From: Methanomassiliicoccus sp. UBA6
GTDB taxonomy: Archaea > Thermoplasmatota > Thermoplasmata > Methanomassiliicoccales > Methanomassiliicoccaceae
DNA: 14,351 nt
Assembly (NCBI GenBank): GCA_002508545.1
Contig: DAVH01000029.1
Span: 20,737-35,087 of the forward strand
Direction of reading: 5' to 3'
Notes under the pieces: generated by a model
Seen by the model: only the letters and a program-made list of their open reading frames with translations
The model's database searches: none
What the model was told of the DNA's origin: nothing
Shown: positions 1-7,484 of the stretch, one piece after another
How the letters are laid out: every line of letters begins with the position of its first letter
How positions within the stretch are numbered: position 1 is the stretch's first letter
Translations under genes and position numbers: made by a program

Positions 1-686
1 GCCCCAACGGCTCGGGGAAGAGCACCCTCATGCGCCTCATGAACAAGATCCTGAGGCCGGAGGTGGGGACCATCTGGCTGGAAGGCCAGGACCTCAGCAA
101 GATGAAGGTCGATGAGATCGCCAAGGTCTGCGCCAACGTGCCCACCGAGTTCACCGAGGACTTCAACATGTCCGTGCAGAACCTGGTGTTCCTTGGACGG
201 TACCCGTTCGCCAAAGGCCTGTGGTGGGACAACAAGGAGGACGAGGAGATGGTAGTGGAGGCGATGAAGCGCTTCGGCGTCTACCATCTCAAGGACCGCA
301 ACTTCTCCGAGCTGTCGTCGGGAGAAGCGCAGCGGGTGCTCCTGGCCAAGGCGGTGGTGCAGTGCCCCCGCGTCCTGCTGGTCGACGAGCCGTCCGCGCA
401 CCTCGACCTCAAGTACAAGCTGGAGGTCATGGAGCACCTGAGGGACATGCTCTCCGGGAACGTGACCATCGTCATCGCCTCTCACGACCTCAATCTCCTG
501 GCCAAGTACTGCGACAAGGTCATGATCCTGTCCAAGGGAAAGATCGTGGCCTTCGGCACGCCGGAGGAGGTCATCACCGCTGAGATGGTGGAGCGGGTCT
601 ACGGCGTGGAGGTCGTCATCCTGAAGGACGGCGAGGACATCTACGCCATTCCCAAGAGGACAAGAAGGAAGGAGGAGGCGAAATGA
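1..686 (+). CDS. ABC transporter ATP-binding protein, corrinoid/iron-complex type (5' partial)
   Basis: ATPase subunit of a BtuD/FhuC-type importer, probably bringing cobamides or cobinamides through the cytoplasmic membrane. The reading frame is open at the left edge and begins inside Walker A (PNGSGKST, bases 3-26), so only roughly the first 30-40 residues are missing. Numbering from the Met at base 30, the signature is LSSGEAQ (95-101), Walker B VLLVDE (115-120), the D-loop SAHLD (122-126) and the H-loop His152. The LGRYPF segment at 55-60 is typical of the siderophore/B12 ATPase family. The Q-loop is odd: the usual VPQ reads VPTE (37-40). The stop overlaps the cobD start in ATGA, so the two are probably translationally coupled. 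Corrinoid specificity is inferred from the five cobalamin genes that follow; the sequence alone would also fit an iron-siderophore importer. Confidence 0.88.
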   Translation, partial: PNGSGKSTLMRLMNKILRPEVGTIWLEGQDLSKMKVDEIAKVCANVPTEFTEDFNMSVQNLVFLGRYPFAKGLWWDNKEDEEMVVEAMKRFGVYHLKDRNFSELSSGEAQRVLLAKAVVQCPRVLLVDEPSAHLDLKYKLEVMEHLRDMLSGNVTIVIASHDLNLLAKYCDKVMILSKGKIVAFGTPEEVITAEMVERVYGVEVVILKDGEDIYAIPKRTRRKEEAK

Positions 687-1807
687 GCATCGAGCAGAGG
701 GTCCGTCCGGAGGTCCGGGCGATGGCCCGGCCCCGCCACGGCGGGGACGTCTGGGGGCGGCTGCAGGTCCGTGACTTCAGCTCCAACGTGAACCCCCTGG
801 GGGCGCCGGAGCGGCTGGGGGAGTACATCGCCGAGGCCGCCCGGGACATGGAGAACTACCCGGACGACAGTTGCGCGGAGCTCAAGGACGCGATATCCTC
901 GAGGTACGGGGTGCCGCCCTCCAACATCGTGGTCGGCGCCGGGTCGGCCGAGCTCATCCGCCTGTTCCCGGAGGTGTTCGTCCGCCCAGGAGACAGGGTG
1001 GTGATGCCCCGTCCGACCTTCTCCGAGTACGGGTTCGCCTGCCGGCTGATGGGCGCGGAGATGGTCGATCTGCCGCTACCTGAGGACGACGCCTTCCGGC
1101 TGGACATCGGCAGCATGGTGTCCATGATGCTCCCGGGGACCCGGGCGGTGTACGTGTGCAACCCCAACAACCCGACGGCCCGCATGCTGTCCCGGAAGGA
1201 GGTGCTGGAGCTGGTCGCCGAAGCCCGCCGCCGCGACGTCATGGTCTTCCTGGACGAGACGCTCCTGGAGCTGTCGGAGAGGGACGCGGACGTGACCTGC
1301 GTGCCCGAGGTCGAGAGCAACGACAACCTGTTCATCATCCGCTCGTTCACCAAGTCCTTCGCCATGCCCGGCATCCGGGTGGGCTACGGGTTCGGCAGCA
1401 GGGAGGTCATCAGGTACATGGACGCCGCCCGGCTGTCCTGGAACCTGGGGACGCTGGAGCAGCGGGTCGCGACCAGGCTAATGGCCGAGGAGCAGGAGCA
1501 CGTCCGCAGGGCGGTCAGCATGCTGGTCGGCGAGAAGGACCGCATGCGGAGCGGCATCGCCCGCATCACCGGGACCAAGGTCGCGCTGCCCGACTCCTAC
1601 TTCTTCTTCCACTCGCTCGAAGAGCTGGGGATGACATCCTGCCAGTTCAGGGACGCCATGCTGCGCCACAACGTGCTGGTGCGCGACTGCTCCTCGTTCG
1701 GTCCTCCCTGCCACGGCTACTCGAGGTTCTGCGTGAAGACCAGGCCCAAGGACGACGAGTTCCTGGGCGCGCTCCAGCTGGTCGTGGAAGAGATCGGCGG
1801 AAGGTGA
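683..1807 (+). CDS. cobD: L-threonine-O-3-phosphate decarboxylase (CobD), PLP fold type I
   Basis: Decarboxylates L-threonine phosphate to (R)-1-amino-2-propanol phosphate, the linker of the cobalamin nucleotide loop. The protein has 374 residues, the usual size. The N-terminal DFSSNVNPLG (31-40) is the CobD version of the aminotransferase I/II entry motif. GAGSAEL (85-91) should bind the PLP phosphate, CNPNNPT (159-165) carries the conserved Asn, FLDET (189-193) the Asp facing the pyridine nitrogen, and Lys224 in SFTKSFAMPG is the expected Schiff-base lysine. It overlaps the preceding ATPase gene by 4 bases and is followed 4 bases later by cbiB, whose product uses its product. Histidinol-phosphate aminotransferase (HisC) is the close alternative on sequence alone; the motif and the operon favour CobD. 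Confidence 0.87.
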   Translation: MSIEQRVRPEVRAMARPRHGGDVWGRLQVRDFSSNVNPLGAPERLGEYIAEAARDMENYPDDSCAELKDAISSRYGVPPSNIVVGAGSAELIRLFPEVFVRPGDRVVMPRPTFSEYGFACRLMGAEMVDLPLPEDDAFRLDIGSMVSMMLPGTRAVYVCNPNNPTARMLSRKEVLELVAEARRRDVMVFLDETLLELSERDADVTCVPEVESNDNLFIIRSFTKSFAMPGIRVGYGFGSREVIRYMDAARLSWNLGTLEQRVATRLMAEEQEHVRRAVSMLVGEKDRMRSGIARITGTKVALPDSYFFFHSLEELGMTSCQFRDAMLRHNVLVRDCSSFGPPCHGYSRFCVKTRPKDDEFLGALQLVVEEIGGR

Positions 1808-1811
1808 GCCC

Positions 1812-2807
1812 ATGGAGCCGTGGATATACGCCATCACCATCCCAGTCATGGCCCTGGCCATCGACCTGCTGGTGGGCGAGCCTCCCAACCGCTTCCATCC
1901 GGTGGTGTGGATGGGCAGGCTGATCGGCTTCCTGGACGGCAAGGTCAGCAGGAAGGAGCCCCGCCGGGCCGGGCGGGAGAAAGCGCTGGGGGTCCTCGTC
2001 GCCATCATTCCCATCATCGTCTTCGTGCTCGCCTTCACCGCCCTCCTGGCGGTGGTGCGCGAGTTCCTGGGAGTTATCATCTGGGCCCTCGCCTGCGCGG
2101 TGCTGTTCAAGACGCTGTTCGCCATCCGGGCGCTGGAGACGCATACCGCCCCGATGGTCGAGGACCTGCGGCGGAACGACCTGGACGCCGCGCGGAGGAA
2201 AGCGGCGATGGTCGTTTCCCGCGACGTCAACAAGCTGGACCGTCCGCATGTCATCTCCTGCGCGGTGGAGACGGTTTCCGAGAACCTCGTGGACTCGGTG
2301 CTCTCCCCGATGTTCTACTTCGGGCTTGCGGGGATACCGGGAGCGACGGCCCTCAGGGTGTCCAACACCGAGGACGGCATGATCGGCTACCTCAGCGAGA
2401 AGCACCGCAACGTCGGGTGGTTCGCCGCCCGGCTGGACGACGGCATGCACTACGTGGTCGCGCGCATGTCGGTTCCCTTCATCATGCTCGCCCTCGCCCT
2501 CATGGGGAAGGACTGGAGGGGTGCCTGGAGAGCGGCCAAGCGGGACCACAAGCAGACCTCCAGCCCCAACAAGGGGTGGCCGATGGCCGCGGTGGCCGGC
2601 GGCCTGGGGGTCCGGTTCGAGAAGATCGGCTATTATTCCATGGGGGAGGGCGAGGTGCCCACCGACCCGACGGTGATCAGGGACACCATCAAGGTGATGA
2701 AGCTCACCGGGGTGCTCTTCTTCATCCTCGTCCTCATACCTCTGTTCGCGGTCCTGGGCATACAAGTGCAGCTGTTCCTGGAGAACCTGCTGCTGGGGTT
2801 GTGGTGA
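1812..2807 (+). CDS. cbiB: Adenosylcobinamide-phosphate synthase CbiB
   Basis: Integral membrane enzyme that couples adenosylcobyric acid to aminopropanol phosphate, giving adenosylcobinamide phosphate. It has 331 residues. Family motifs are clear: Asp18, GEPPNRFHP (22-30) and the following WMG; the central VETVSENLVDSVLSP (152-166) with PMFYFGLAGIPG; NTEDGMIGY (185-193); and TSSPNKGWPMAAVAGGLGVR (249-268) with YYSMG. Hydrophobic stretches near 5-20, 60-82, 84-105, 220-231 and the C-terminal 30 residues fit a multi-pass protein. Spacing to both neighbours is 4 bases, so it is co-transcribed with cobD and cbiS. This step also accepts the cobyric acid released by the CbiZ domain encoded next, closing a salvage loop. 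Confidence 0.95.
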   Translation: MEPWIYAITIPVMALAIDLLVGEPPNRFHPVVWMGRLIGFLDGKVSRKEPRRAGREKALGVLVAIIPIIVFVLAFTALLAVVREFLGVIIWALACAVLFKTLFAIRALETHTAPMVEDLRRNDLDAARRKAAMVVSRDVNKLDRPHVISCAVETVSENLVDSVLSPMFYFGLAGIPGATALRVSNTEDGMIGYLSEKHRNVGWFAARLDDGMHYVVARMSVPFIMLALALMGKDWRGAWRAAKRDHKQTSSPNKGWPMAAVAGGLGVRFEKIGYYSMGEGEVPTDPTVIRDTIKVMKLTGVLFFILVLIPLFAVLGIQVQLFLENLLLGLW

Positions 2808-2811
2808 TACG

Positions 2812-3957
2812 ATGTCCGAGTTCGATGTGAAGATCGAGAAAGGGGAATATCTCGGGAAGCCGGTGGTCATCGTCCGCCTTCCCGGCAGGTACAGGGTCCT
2901 GAGCTCCACCATCATGGGCGGGGGGTTCGCGGAGACCGACACGCTCTTCATCCTGGAGGTGAAGATGGGCTACGACAACAACAGGCCGGAGGAGGACCTC
3001 GAGGAGGTCTGCCGCCGCTACTCGCTCCCGGACGACTGCGTGGGCTTCATGACCGCGGCCGACGTGAACCGCGTCCTGACGATCAAGCGGGACGAGGTGA
3101 ACGGCAAGAAAGTCATCGCCGTGATCACCGCCGGGGTCACCAACGCCGTGTACGCTGGCGAGCGCCTGCCGCAGGAGGTCATCGACCTGCTGCCGAAGCA
3201 CGTGGCGGGCACCATAAACATCATCGCCGTCGTCGACCAGCCCATACAGGACTGCGGGATGGCGGGCGGGTTCATCACCATCACCGAGGCGAAGTCGGCC
3301 GCCCTGATGGACATGAAGGTCAAGGGGACCGGGACCACGAGCGACGCGGTCGCCATCGCCTGCCCCCTGGGGGACGGCGACAAGTACTGCGGCCCGGCGA
3401 CCGACGTCGGCATCGCGGTGGCCCGCGCGGTGCGCGAGGGGGTCGCCGAATCGATCCGCAAGTGGAACGGGAACACCTTCCGCGCCAAGGACTTCGGGTA
3501 CCGCCTGGACGAGCTGGGCGTGGGGGCGGAGGAGATGTGGGCGGCGGCGTCCGAGCTCTACATTCCCGATCCCTCGTGGGACATCGAGCGCATCAAGACG
3601 ATGTTCATGCGCCACCTCGCGGTGCTGAGGAAGGACATCAACGTCAACGCGATGATCTTTGCGGCCATCAACATGGAGGAGATGGGCAACCGCAACGAGA
3701 TGTTCGGCCTCGACGACGGCCGCTTTCACGAGGACCCCGTGCACCTGGTGGCCGACGAGCTGCTGGGCATCGCCCTGGCGGAGTACATCGCCGGGACCAA
3801 GGGCCTCTTCGAGTACGTGCGCTACGACAAGAAGAAGCCCGGAGTGCTCGGGACACTGGGGCCGTTCCTCGACGACATCGTCGCGTCGCTCATCGGCTCC
3901 ATCATGTCCCGCATATACACCGAGCTCCTGGAAGGTGAGGACAAATTAGGATCGTAG
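2812..3957 (+). CDS. cbiS: CbiS: adenosylcobinamide amidohydrolase (CbiZ) fused to alpha-ribazole phosphatase (CobZ)
   Basis: Two-domain protein of 381 residues. Residues about 1-225 match CbiZ, which removes the aminopropanol side chain of adenosylcobinamide to give adenosylcobyric acid: RVLSSTIMGGGF (28-39), VGFMTAADV (77-85), ITAGVTNAVYAGE (105-117), GTINIIAVVDQP (133-144), ITEAKSAAL (157-165) and GTGTTSDA (172-179). Residues about 235-381 match CobZ, a PgpA-like phosphatase for alpha-ribazole phosphate or cobalamin phosphate: HEDPVHLVADELLGIALAEY (306-325), KGLFEYVRYDKKKPG (330-344) and GPFLDDIVASLIG (350-362). The acidic residues around 307-315 and 354-355 are the likely metal ligands. 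The same domain order was described as bifunctional CbiS in Methanopyrus kandleri. Its last codons carry the probable ribosome binding site of cobS, and the two frames overlap. Confidence 0.9.
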   Translation: MSEFDVKIEKGEYLGKPVVIVRLPGRYRVLSSTIMGGGFAETDTLFILEVKMGYDNNRPEEDLEEVCRRYSLPDDCVGFMTAADVNRVLTIKRDEVNGKKVIAVITAGVTNAVYAGERLPQEVIDLLPKHVAGTINIIAVVDQPIQDCGMAGGFITITEAKSAALMDMKVKGTGTTSDAVAIACPLGDGDKYCGPATDVGIAVARAVREGVAESIRKWNGNTFRAKDFGYRLDELGVGAEEMWAAASELYIPDPSWDIERIKTMFMRHLAVLRKDINVNAMIFAAINMEEMGNRNEMFGLDDGRFHEDPVHLVADELLGIALAEYIAGTKGLFEYVRYDKKKPGVLGTLGPFLDDIVASLIGSIMSRIYTELLEGEDKLGS

Positions 3958-4748
3958 GCGCGCTGAAGGCACTGTTCTCCCTGTTCACGGTGATCCCCGT
4001 GAACATCACCGGCGAGGACATCGACGAGCTGTCGCGCCGGTTCTGGCTCACCCCGATCATCGGCCTGTTCTACGGCATCGTGGCCGGCGGCTCGTTCTTC
4101 CTGCTCACCAGGGCCTTCGACGGCCTGGTGTCGGCGGTGATCGTGATCCTCATCGTCCACGGCCTGAACCGCTTCCTGCACTTCGACGGCCTCATAGATC
4201 TGGGCGACGGTCTTATCGCCACCGGCCCGCACGAGAAGAAGCTGGCGGCCATGAAGGATACCAGGGTGGGCGCCGGCGGAGTCGGCTTCGGCATCATGTT
4301 CACCCTGCTGACCGTCGCCGCCCTGTCCTTCGTGAGGGAGGCGCCGGTGGCGGAGATGATGTTCTTCCTCCCCCTGGCCATGGAGGTGCTGGCCAAGAAC
4401 GCGCTGGTGACGGTGGCCGCGCTGGGCGAACCGAGGGAGGGGCTGGGCAGCCCGTTCGTCCGCAATACTCCGAGGAAGCACGCCGCATTCTCCGCCCTGC
4501 TCTCCTTTTTCCTGCTGGTGGTGGCATTCGGGCTGGTGTATCCCGCCACCTGGGAATATGTCCTGCCCTTCGTAGGCATGATCGTCCTCACAAGCTCGCT
4601 CGTGGGTGCGCTGGTGGCCTGGCGGGGGGAGAAGAGCTTCGGCTGCGTCAACGGCGACATGATGGGAGCGACCAATGAGCTCGCGAAGCCCTGGGTCCTG
4701 CTGTCGGGCATGGTGGGGGTGGTGCTGTTCCTGTTGACGTTCTACTGA
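3945..4748 (+). CDS. cobS: Adenosylcobinamide-GDP ribazoletransferase (cobalamin synthase) CobS, non-canonical ATT start proposed
   Basis: Membrane enzyme that joins adenosylcobinamide-GDP to alpha-ribazole (phosphate), the penultimate step of B12 assembly. The first standard start codon is GTG at 3990 (252 residues), but the frame upstream reads IRIVGALKALFSLFTV directly before IPVN. CobS proteins as I recall them have about 15-18 hydrophobic residues before that IPV, so the GTG start would cut the first helix. I therefore propose ATT at 3945, 4 bases after GGTGAGG (3934-3940), giving 267 residues and a 13-base overlap with cbiS. Numbered from the GTG, the catalytic motif HFDGLIDLGDGL lies at 64-75, KLAAMKDTRVGAGGVGFG at 84-101 and NGDMMGATNELAKPW near 223-237. 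Several membrane helices follow. Function is secure; the exact start is inference. Confidence 0.9.
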   Translation: MRIVGALKALFSLFTVIPVNITGEDIDELSRRFWLTPIIGLFYGIVAGGSFFLLTRAFDGLVSAVIVILIVHGLNRFLHFDGLIDLGDGLIATGPHEKKLAAMKDTRVGAGGVGFGIMFTLLTVAALSFVREAPVAEMMFFLPLAMEVLAKNALVTVAALGEPREGLGSPFVRNTPRKHAAFSALLSFFLLVVAFGLVYPATWEYVLPFVGMIVLTSSLVGALVAWRGEKSFGCVNGDMMGATNELAKPWVLLSGMVGVVLFLLTFY

Positions 4749-5350
4749 CCGCCGGTGGCCGGGGCAGCAGGATGCGCGATGTCCCCGGGGAGAAGCCCCT
4801 GGTCCGCGTTCTCGGAAGGCCGATGATCGACCGCGTGCTGGACGCCTTCGAGGGCGCCCGGTGCGTTGAGAACGTGCACGTGTCGGTTAGCCCCAACGCG
4901 CCGGAGACCAAGAGGCACCTGGCGGAGAGGGGCGCGCGTCTCATCGACACCCCGGGGATCGGGTACTGCGAGGACCTCAACCTCGCGATGTCCTCGATCC
5001 GCTCGGACAAGGTCCTGGTCTGTCCGGTGGACCTTCCCCTCCTGACGTCCGGGAGCATCGACGCGGTGGTCGAGGCCTCGCAGCGCTCCTCGGCCGGCTC
5101 GTTCTGCGTGACCGTGCCAGCGGAGCTCATGGCCTCCCTGGGCATGGAGCTCACTTATTCCTTGGATGTCGGCGGCCGGAAGGTGGTGCTGTGCGGCGTT
5201 TCGGTCGTCGACCGCGCGCTGATGCTCACCGGCCGGGAGCTGGAGCAGGACTACCTCGTCACCGAGGCGGAGGAGTTCGCGCTCAACGTGAACACCCTGG
5301 CCGACCTCCGGAGGGCGGAGGCGGCCCTCATGCGGCGGGACCGCCGCTAG
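4733..5350 (+). CDS. cobY: GTP:adenosylcobinamide-phosphate guanylyltransferase CobY, non-canonical start proposed
   Basis: Archaeal replacement for bacterial CobU: transfers GMP from GTP to adenosylcobinamide phosphate. The first ATG (4772) falls inside the nucleotide-binding loop. The in-frame upstream sequence reads VDVLLTAGGRGSRM, which completes the family motif (compare MDALIMAGGKGTRM, recalled from Methanocaldococcus CobY). The residue aligned with Met1 is GTT at 4733. There is no ATG, GTG or TTG between the in-frame TGA at 4676-4678 and the ATG at 4772. From 4733 the protein has 205 residues, the normal size. EKPLVRVLGRPMIDRVL, the VSVSPNAPETK segment, GIGYCEDLNLA, VCPVDLPLL and the C-terminal FALNVNTLADLRRAE all fit CobY. 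It overlaps the end of cobS by 16 bases; GGTGGGGGTGGTG just upstream could serve as ribosome binding site. Confidence 0.9.
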   Translation, partial: VDVLLTAGGRGSRMRDVPGEKPLVRVLGRPMIDRVLDAFEGARCVENVHVSVSPNAPETKRHLAERGARLIDTPGIGYCEDLNLAMSSIRSDKVLVCPVDLPLLTSGSIDAVVEASQRSSAGSFCVTVPAELMASLGMELTYSLDVGGRKVVLCGVSVVDRALMLTGRELEQDYLVTEAEEFALNVNTLADLRRAEAALMRRDRR

Positions 5351-6792
5351 AGCACCGACGAGAACAGGCGGGCGATGCCCTCCTTGCCCCTGACGACCAC
5401 GGACCGCTTCGCGTACCTTTCCTTGGTGAGCTCGGTCGAGAGCTTCAGGTCGTCCTCGAAGTGCCTCCTCTGCTGCTCCGCGAACTTGGCGTCGTAGATG
5501 ACCGCGTTGGTCTCGAAGTTCAGCCGGAAGCTGCGGATGTCCCAATTGGCCGTTCCGATCGAGGACACCAGGTCGTCCACGGTGATCGTCTTCGCGTGTA
5601 TGAACCCGTTATCGTAGGTGAACGTACGCACCCCGGCGTCGAGGAGCTCGCCGGCGAAGGAGGTGGTGGCCCAGTACACCAGGGGATGGTCCGGCTTGTT
5701 GGGGATCATGATGCGGACGTCGATGCCCGAGAGAGCGGCGATGCGGAGAGCGCTCATGATGGCGGGGTCGGGAACGAAGTATGGGGTCTGGATGTAGACG
5801 TGCTTCTTGGCGATGGAGATGAGCTTCAGGTACTGCTCCTTGATGGGGTTCCACTCGTTGTCCGGTCCCCCGCTGACCACCTGGACGGTCGAGCTCCCCT
5901 GTCCCGGGGGAAGGGGAAAGTACCTGCCGGTGACGGCGAGGCCCTCCTTGGTGGCGTAGTTCCAGTCCAGGATGAACCTCAGCTGCAGCAGTCCCGCCCC
6001 CCTGCCCCTGATCTCCACCGCGGTGTCCCGCCAGAAGCCCAGGGGCCCCTTGCCCAGGTACTCCTCTCCGATGTTGAAGCCGCCCAGGAAGCCGATGGTG
6101 CCGTCGATCACCGCGATCTTGCGGTGGTCGTGGTAGTTGATCCTCAGGGTGACGGCCGGGATCAGCGAGCGGTAGAACACCGCCACCTTTCCTCCGGCGT
6201 CCTTGAGGGCCTTGTACCCCTCGGCCGGTATCCTGTTGCCCAGGGCGTCGTAGAGCAGGCGGACCTCGACCCCCTCGCGGGCCTTCTCCGTCAGGGCGGC
6301 CACGATCTCCCGCCCTAGCTCGTCATCCCGGATGATGTAGTACTCCATGTGGATGTGGTCCTTCGCTCCCCTGATGGCCTCGAGGAGGGCGTCGAACTTG
6401 TCCCGGCCGGTGACGAACGAGCGGACCTCGTTCTTCTCCGAGATGAGCGACTGGTTGTTGGCCAGTAGGAGGTTCATGGTCTGGACGAGAGGCTCCCGCT
6501 CGCACTTGCCGTCGATGCCCGCCCTCTCCAGCGCCTCCTTCTGGTCCTTGACCAGGCCGGCCAGCGTCTCTCTGTCCCCGCGGGCCTTCAGGGCGAACTT
6601 CTTCTCCTTGAAGTAGTGCTGGCCGAACAGCAGGTAGAGGATGAAGCCCAGGATCGGGAAGATGACGAGCGTCAGGATCCACACCGTGGCGTTGCCCGGC
6701 TCCCTCCTCTCGAAGAAGACGATGTACAATATGGCGCCCACATCGAAGGCTATAATGATGTACAGAACGAGCTGCCCGAGGTCCATGGCCAT
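5347..6792 (-). CDS. cls: Cardiolipin synthase, bacterial Cls type (phospholipase D superfamily)
   Basis: Membrane-bound phospholipid synthase of 481 residues with the full bacterial Cls layout. Two N-terminal membrane helices (about 4-26 and 36-57, PLDc_N type) are followed by two phospholipase D domains. HKD motif 1 is His223-x-Lys225-x4-Asp230, followed by GTIGFLGGFNIGEEYLG. HKD motif 2 is His399-x-Lys401-x4-Asp406, followed by SSIGTANWDIRS. In an archaeon the substrates would be ether lipids such as archaetidylglycerol. The frame can be extended to a TTG at 6819. I prefer ATG 6792 because GGGG lies 8 bases upstream, the first helix then starts near the N-terminus, and a TATA-like box at 6827-6836 would place the transcript start after the TTG. 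ATG 6786 is also possible. It is convergent with cobY and divergent from the LEA gene. Confidence 0.93.
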   Translation of the reverse strand: MAMDLGQLVLYIIIAFDVGAILYIVFFERREPGNATVWILTLVIFPILGFILYLLFGQHYFKEKKFALKARGDRETLAGLVKDQKEALERAGIDGKCEREPLVQTMNLLLANNQSLISEKNEVRSFVTGRDKFDALLEAIRGAKDHIHMEYYIIRDDELGREIVAALTEKAREGVEVRLLYDALGNRIPAEGYKALKDAGGKVAVFYRSLIPAVTLRINYHDHRKIAVIDGTIGFLGGFNIGEEYLGKGPLGFWRDTAVEIRGRGAGLLQLRFILDWNYATKEGLAVTGRYFPLPPGQGSSTVQVVSGGPDNEWNPIKEQYLKLISIAKKHVYIQTPYFVPDPAIMSALRIAALSGIDVRIMIPNKPDHPLVYWATTSFAGELLDAGVRTFTYDNGFIHAKTITVDDLVSSIGTANWDIRSFRLNFETNAVIYDAKFAEQQRRHFEDDLKLSTELTKERYAKRSVVVRGKEGIARLFSSVL

Positions 6793-6826
6793 GACGGTTA
6801 CCCCATGAATGTTTGTCAACCCCTGG

Positions 6827-6836
6827 AAGATAAAGC
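6827..6836 (-). promoter_or_regulatory. TATA-like box for the cardiolipin synthase gene
   Basis: On the minus strand this reads GCTTTATCTT, about 38 bases before the ATG at 6792. A start of transcription 25 bases downstream would fall near 6805, giving a short leader with GGGG as ribosome binding site. It is a weak match to the archaeal consensus and is supported by position only. Confidence 0.3.
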
Positions 6837-6898
6837 CGATGGACGGCCCGCAGGCTCATCTAGGCGCGAGTCGGAAGGAAGCCCGCCTGCCGGGGAAA

Positions 6899-6909
6899 GT
6901 ATTAGATAA
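6899..6909 (+). promoter_or_regulatory. TATA-like box for the LEA-domain gene
   Basis: GTATTAGATAA stands out in GC-rich sequence, preceded by GAAA as a possible BRE. The predicted transcript start is near 6930, about 20 bases before the ATG at 6950. This spacing fits an archaeal promoter. Confidence 0.4.
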
Positions 6910-6949
6910 CGAGCGGCTCCGACGTACCAATGTAGCAGGGGTTAGCAGC

Positions 6950-7438
6950 ATGAGGGCAGCGGGAATCATCGCAATAATCATCGTAGTGGTCATCGTGGTG
7001 GTCGTGGCCATATTCGGCTATCAGCAGTATCAGGAAAGGCAAGCGATCGAGGACCTACAGTTCGAGGTGGACGGGGTCAGGATCGAGGATGTGACCCTGG
7101 AAACCGCCGACCTGAACTTCACCCTGAGGGTCACCAACCCCAGCGGCAACCAGGCCACCATCGATCGGACGAACTACACCGTGTACATCAACAACATCAG
7201 CCTGGGCACCGGTGAGAACCAGGAGAGGGTGACGATCCCGGCCGGAGCAACGGTGCTAATCCCCCAGCCGTTCGTGGCCAACAACAGCGGGGCGGCCCAG
7301 GGGGCGTGGCAGTACCTCACCGACGACCAGCTGGAGTGGAGGATCGTGGGCACCGCCTACTACGACACGATCCTGGGCACCGTTAGCGTGGACTACGAGC
7401 GTAGCGGAACGACCGCCGGGGCCCTGTCGGAATCTTGA
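6950..7438 (+). CDS. Membrane-anchored LEA14/WHy-domain protein
   Basis: Protein of 162 residues with one N-terminal membrane helix (about 4-23, a run of Ile, Val and Ala) and little positive charge before it. A domain of the LEA14/water-stress (WHy) type then faces probably outward. The segment DLNFTLRVTNPSGNQ (54-68) followed by YTVYINNISLGTGENQ (76-91) and a later repeated beta pattern is the usual LEA_2 signature. The domain forms a beta sandwich and is found in stress and cell-surface proteins, but no substrate is known. The frame is open from 6809; ATG 6950 is chosen because it precedes the helix directly and follows a plausible promoter. It is followed 46 bases later by the sulfatase maturase gene on the same strand, so co-transcription is possible. 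Confidence 0.8.
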   Translation: MRAAGIIAIIIVVVIVVVVAIFGYQQYQERQAIEDLQFEVDGVRIEDVTLETADLNFTLRVTNPSGNQATIDRTNYTVYINNISLGTGENQERVTIPAGATVLIPQPFVANNSGAAQGAWQYLTDDQLEWRIVGTAYYDTILGTVSVDYERSGTTAGALSES

Positions 7439-7484
7439 GGGCCGCACCATGGTCCGAGAGCGGCCGGGCACCTGAGCCAGGGCG

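Noticed and set aside
1647..2951. Long open minus-strand frame opposite cobD-cbiB
   Set aside because: It lies antisense to well-supported cobalamin genes and has His/Arg/Gly-rich composition typical of an antisense shadow.
5191..6318. Long open plus-strand frame opposite the cardiolipin synthase
   Set aside because: Its sequence has no recognisable domain, it overlaps cobY and cls, and it is explained by high GC with few stop codons opposite a real gene.
6849..6892. GCAGGC/GCCTGC inverted repeat between cls and the LEA gene
   Set aside because: Six-base arms separated by more than 30 bases in GC-rich DNA are expected by chance.
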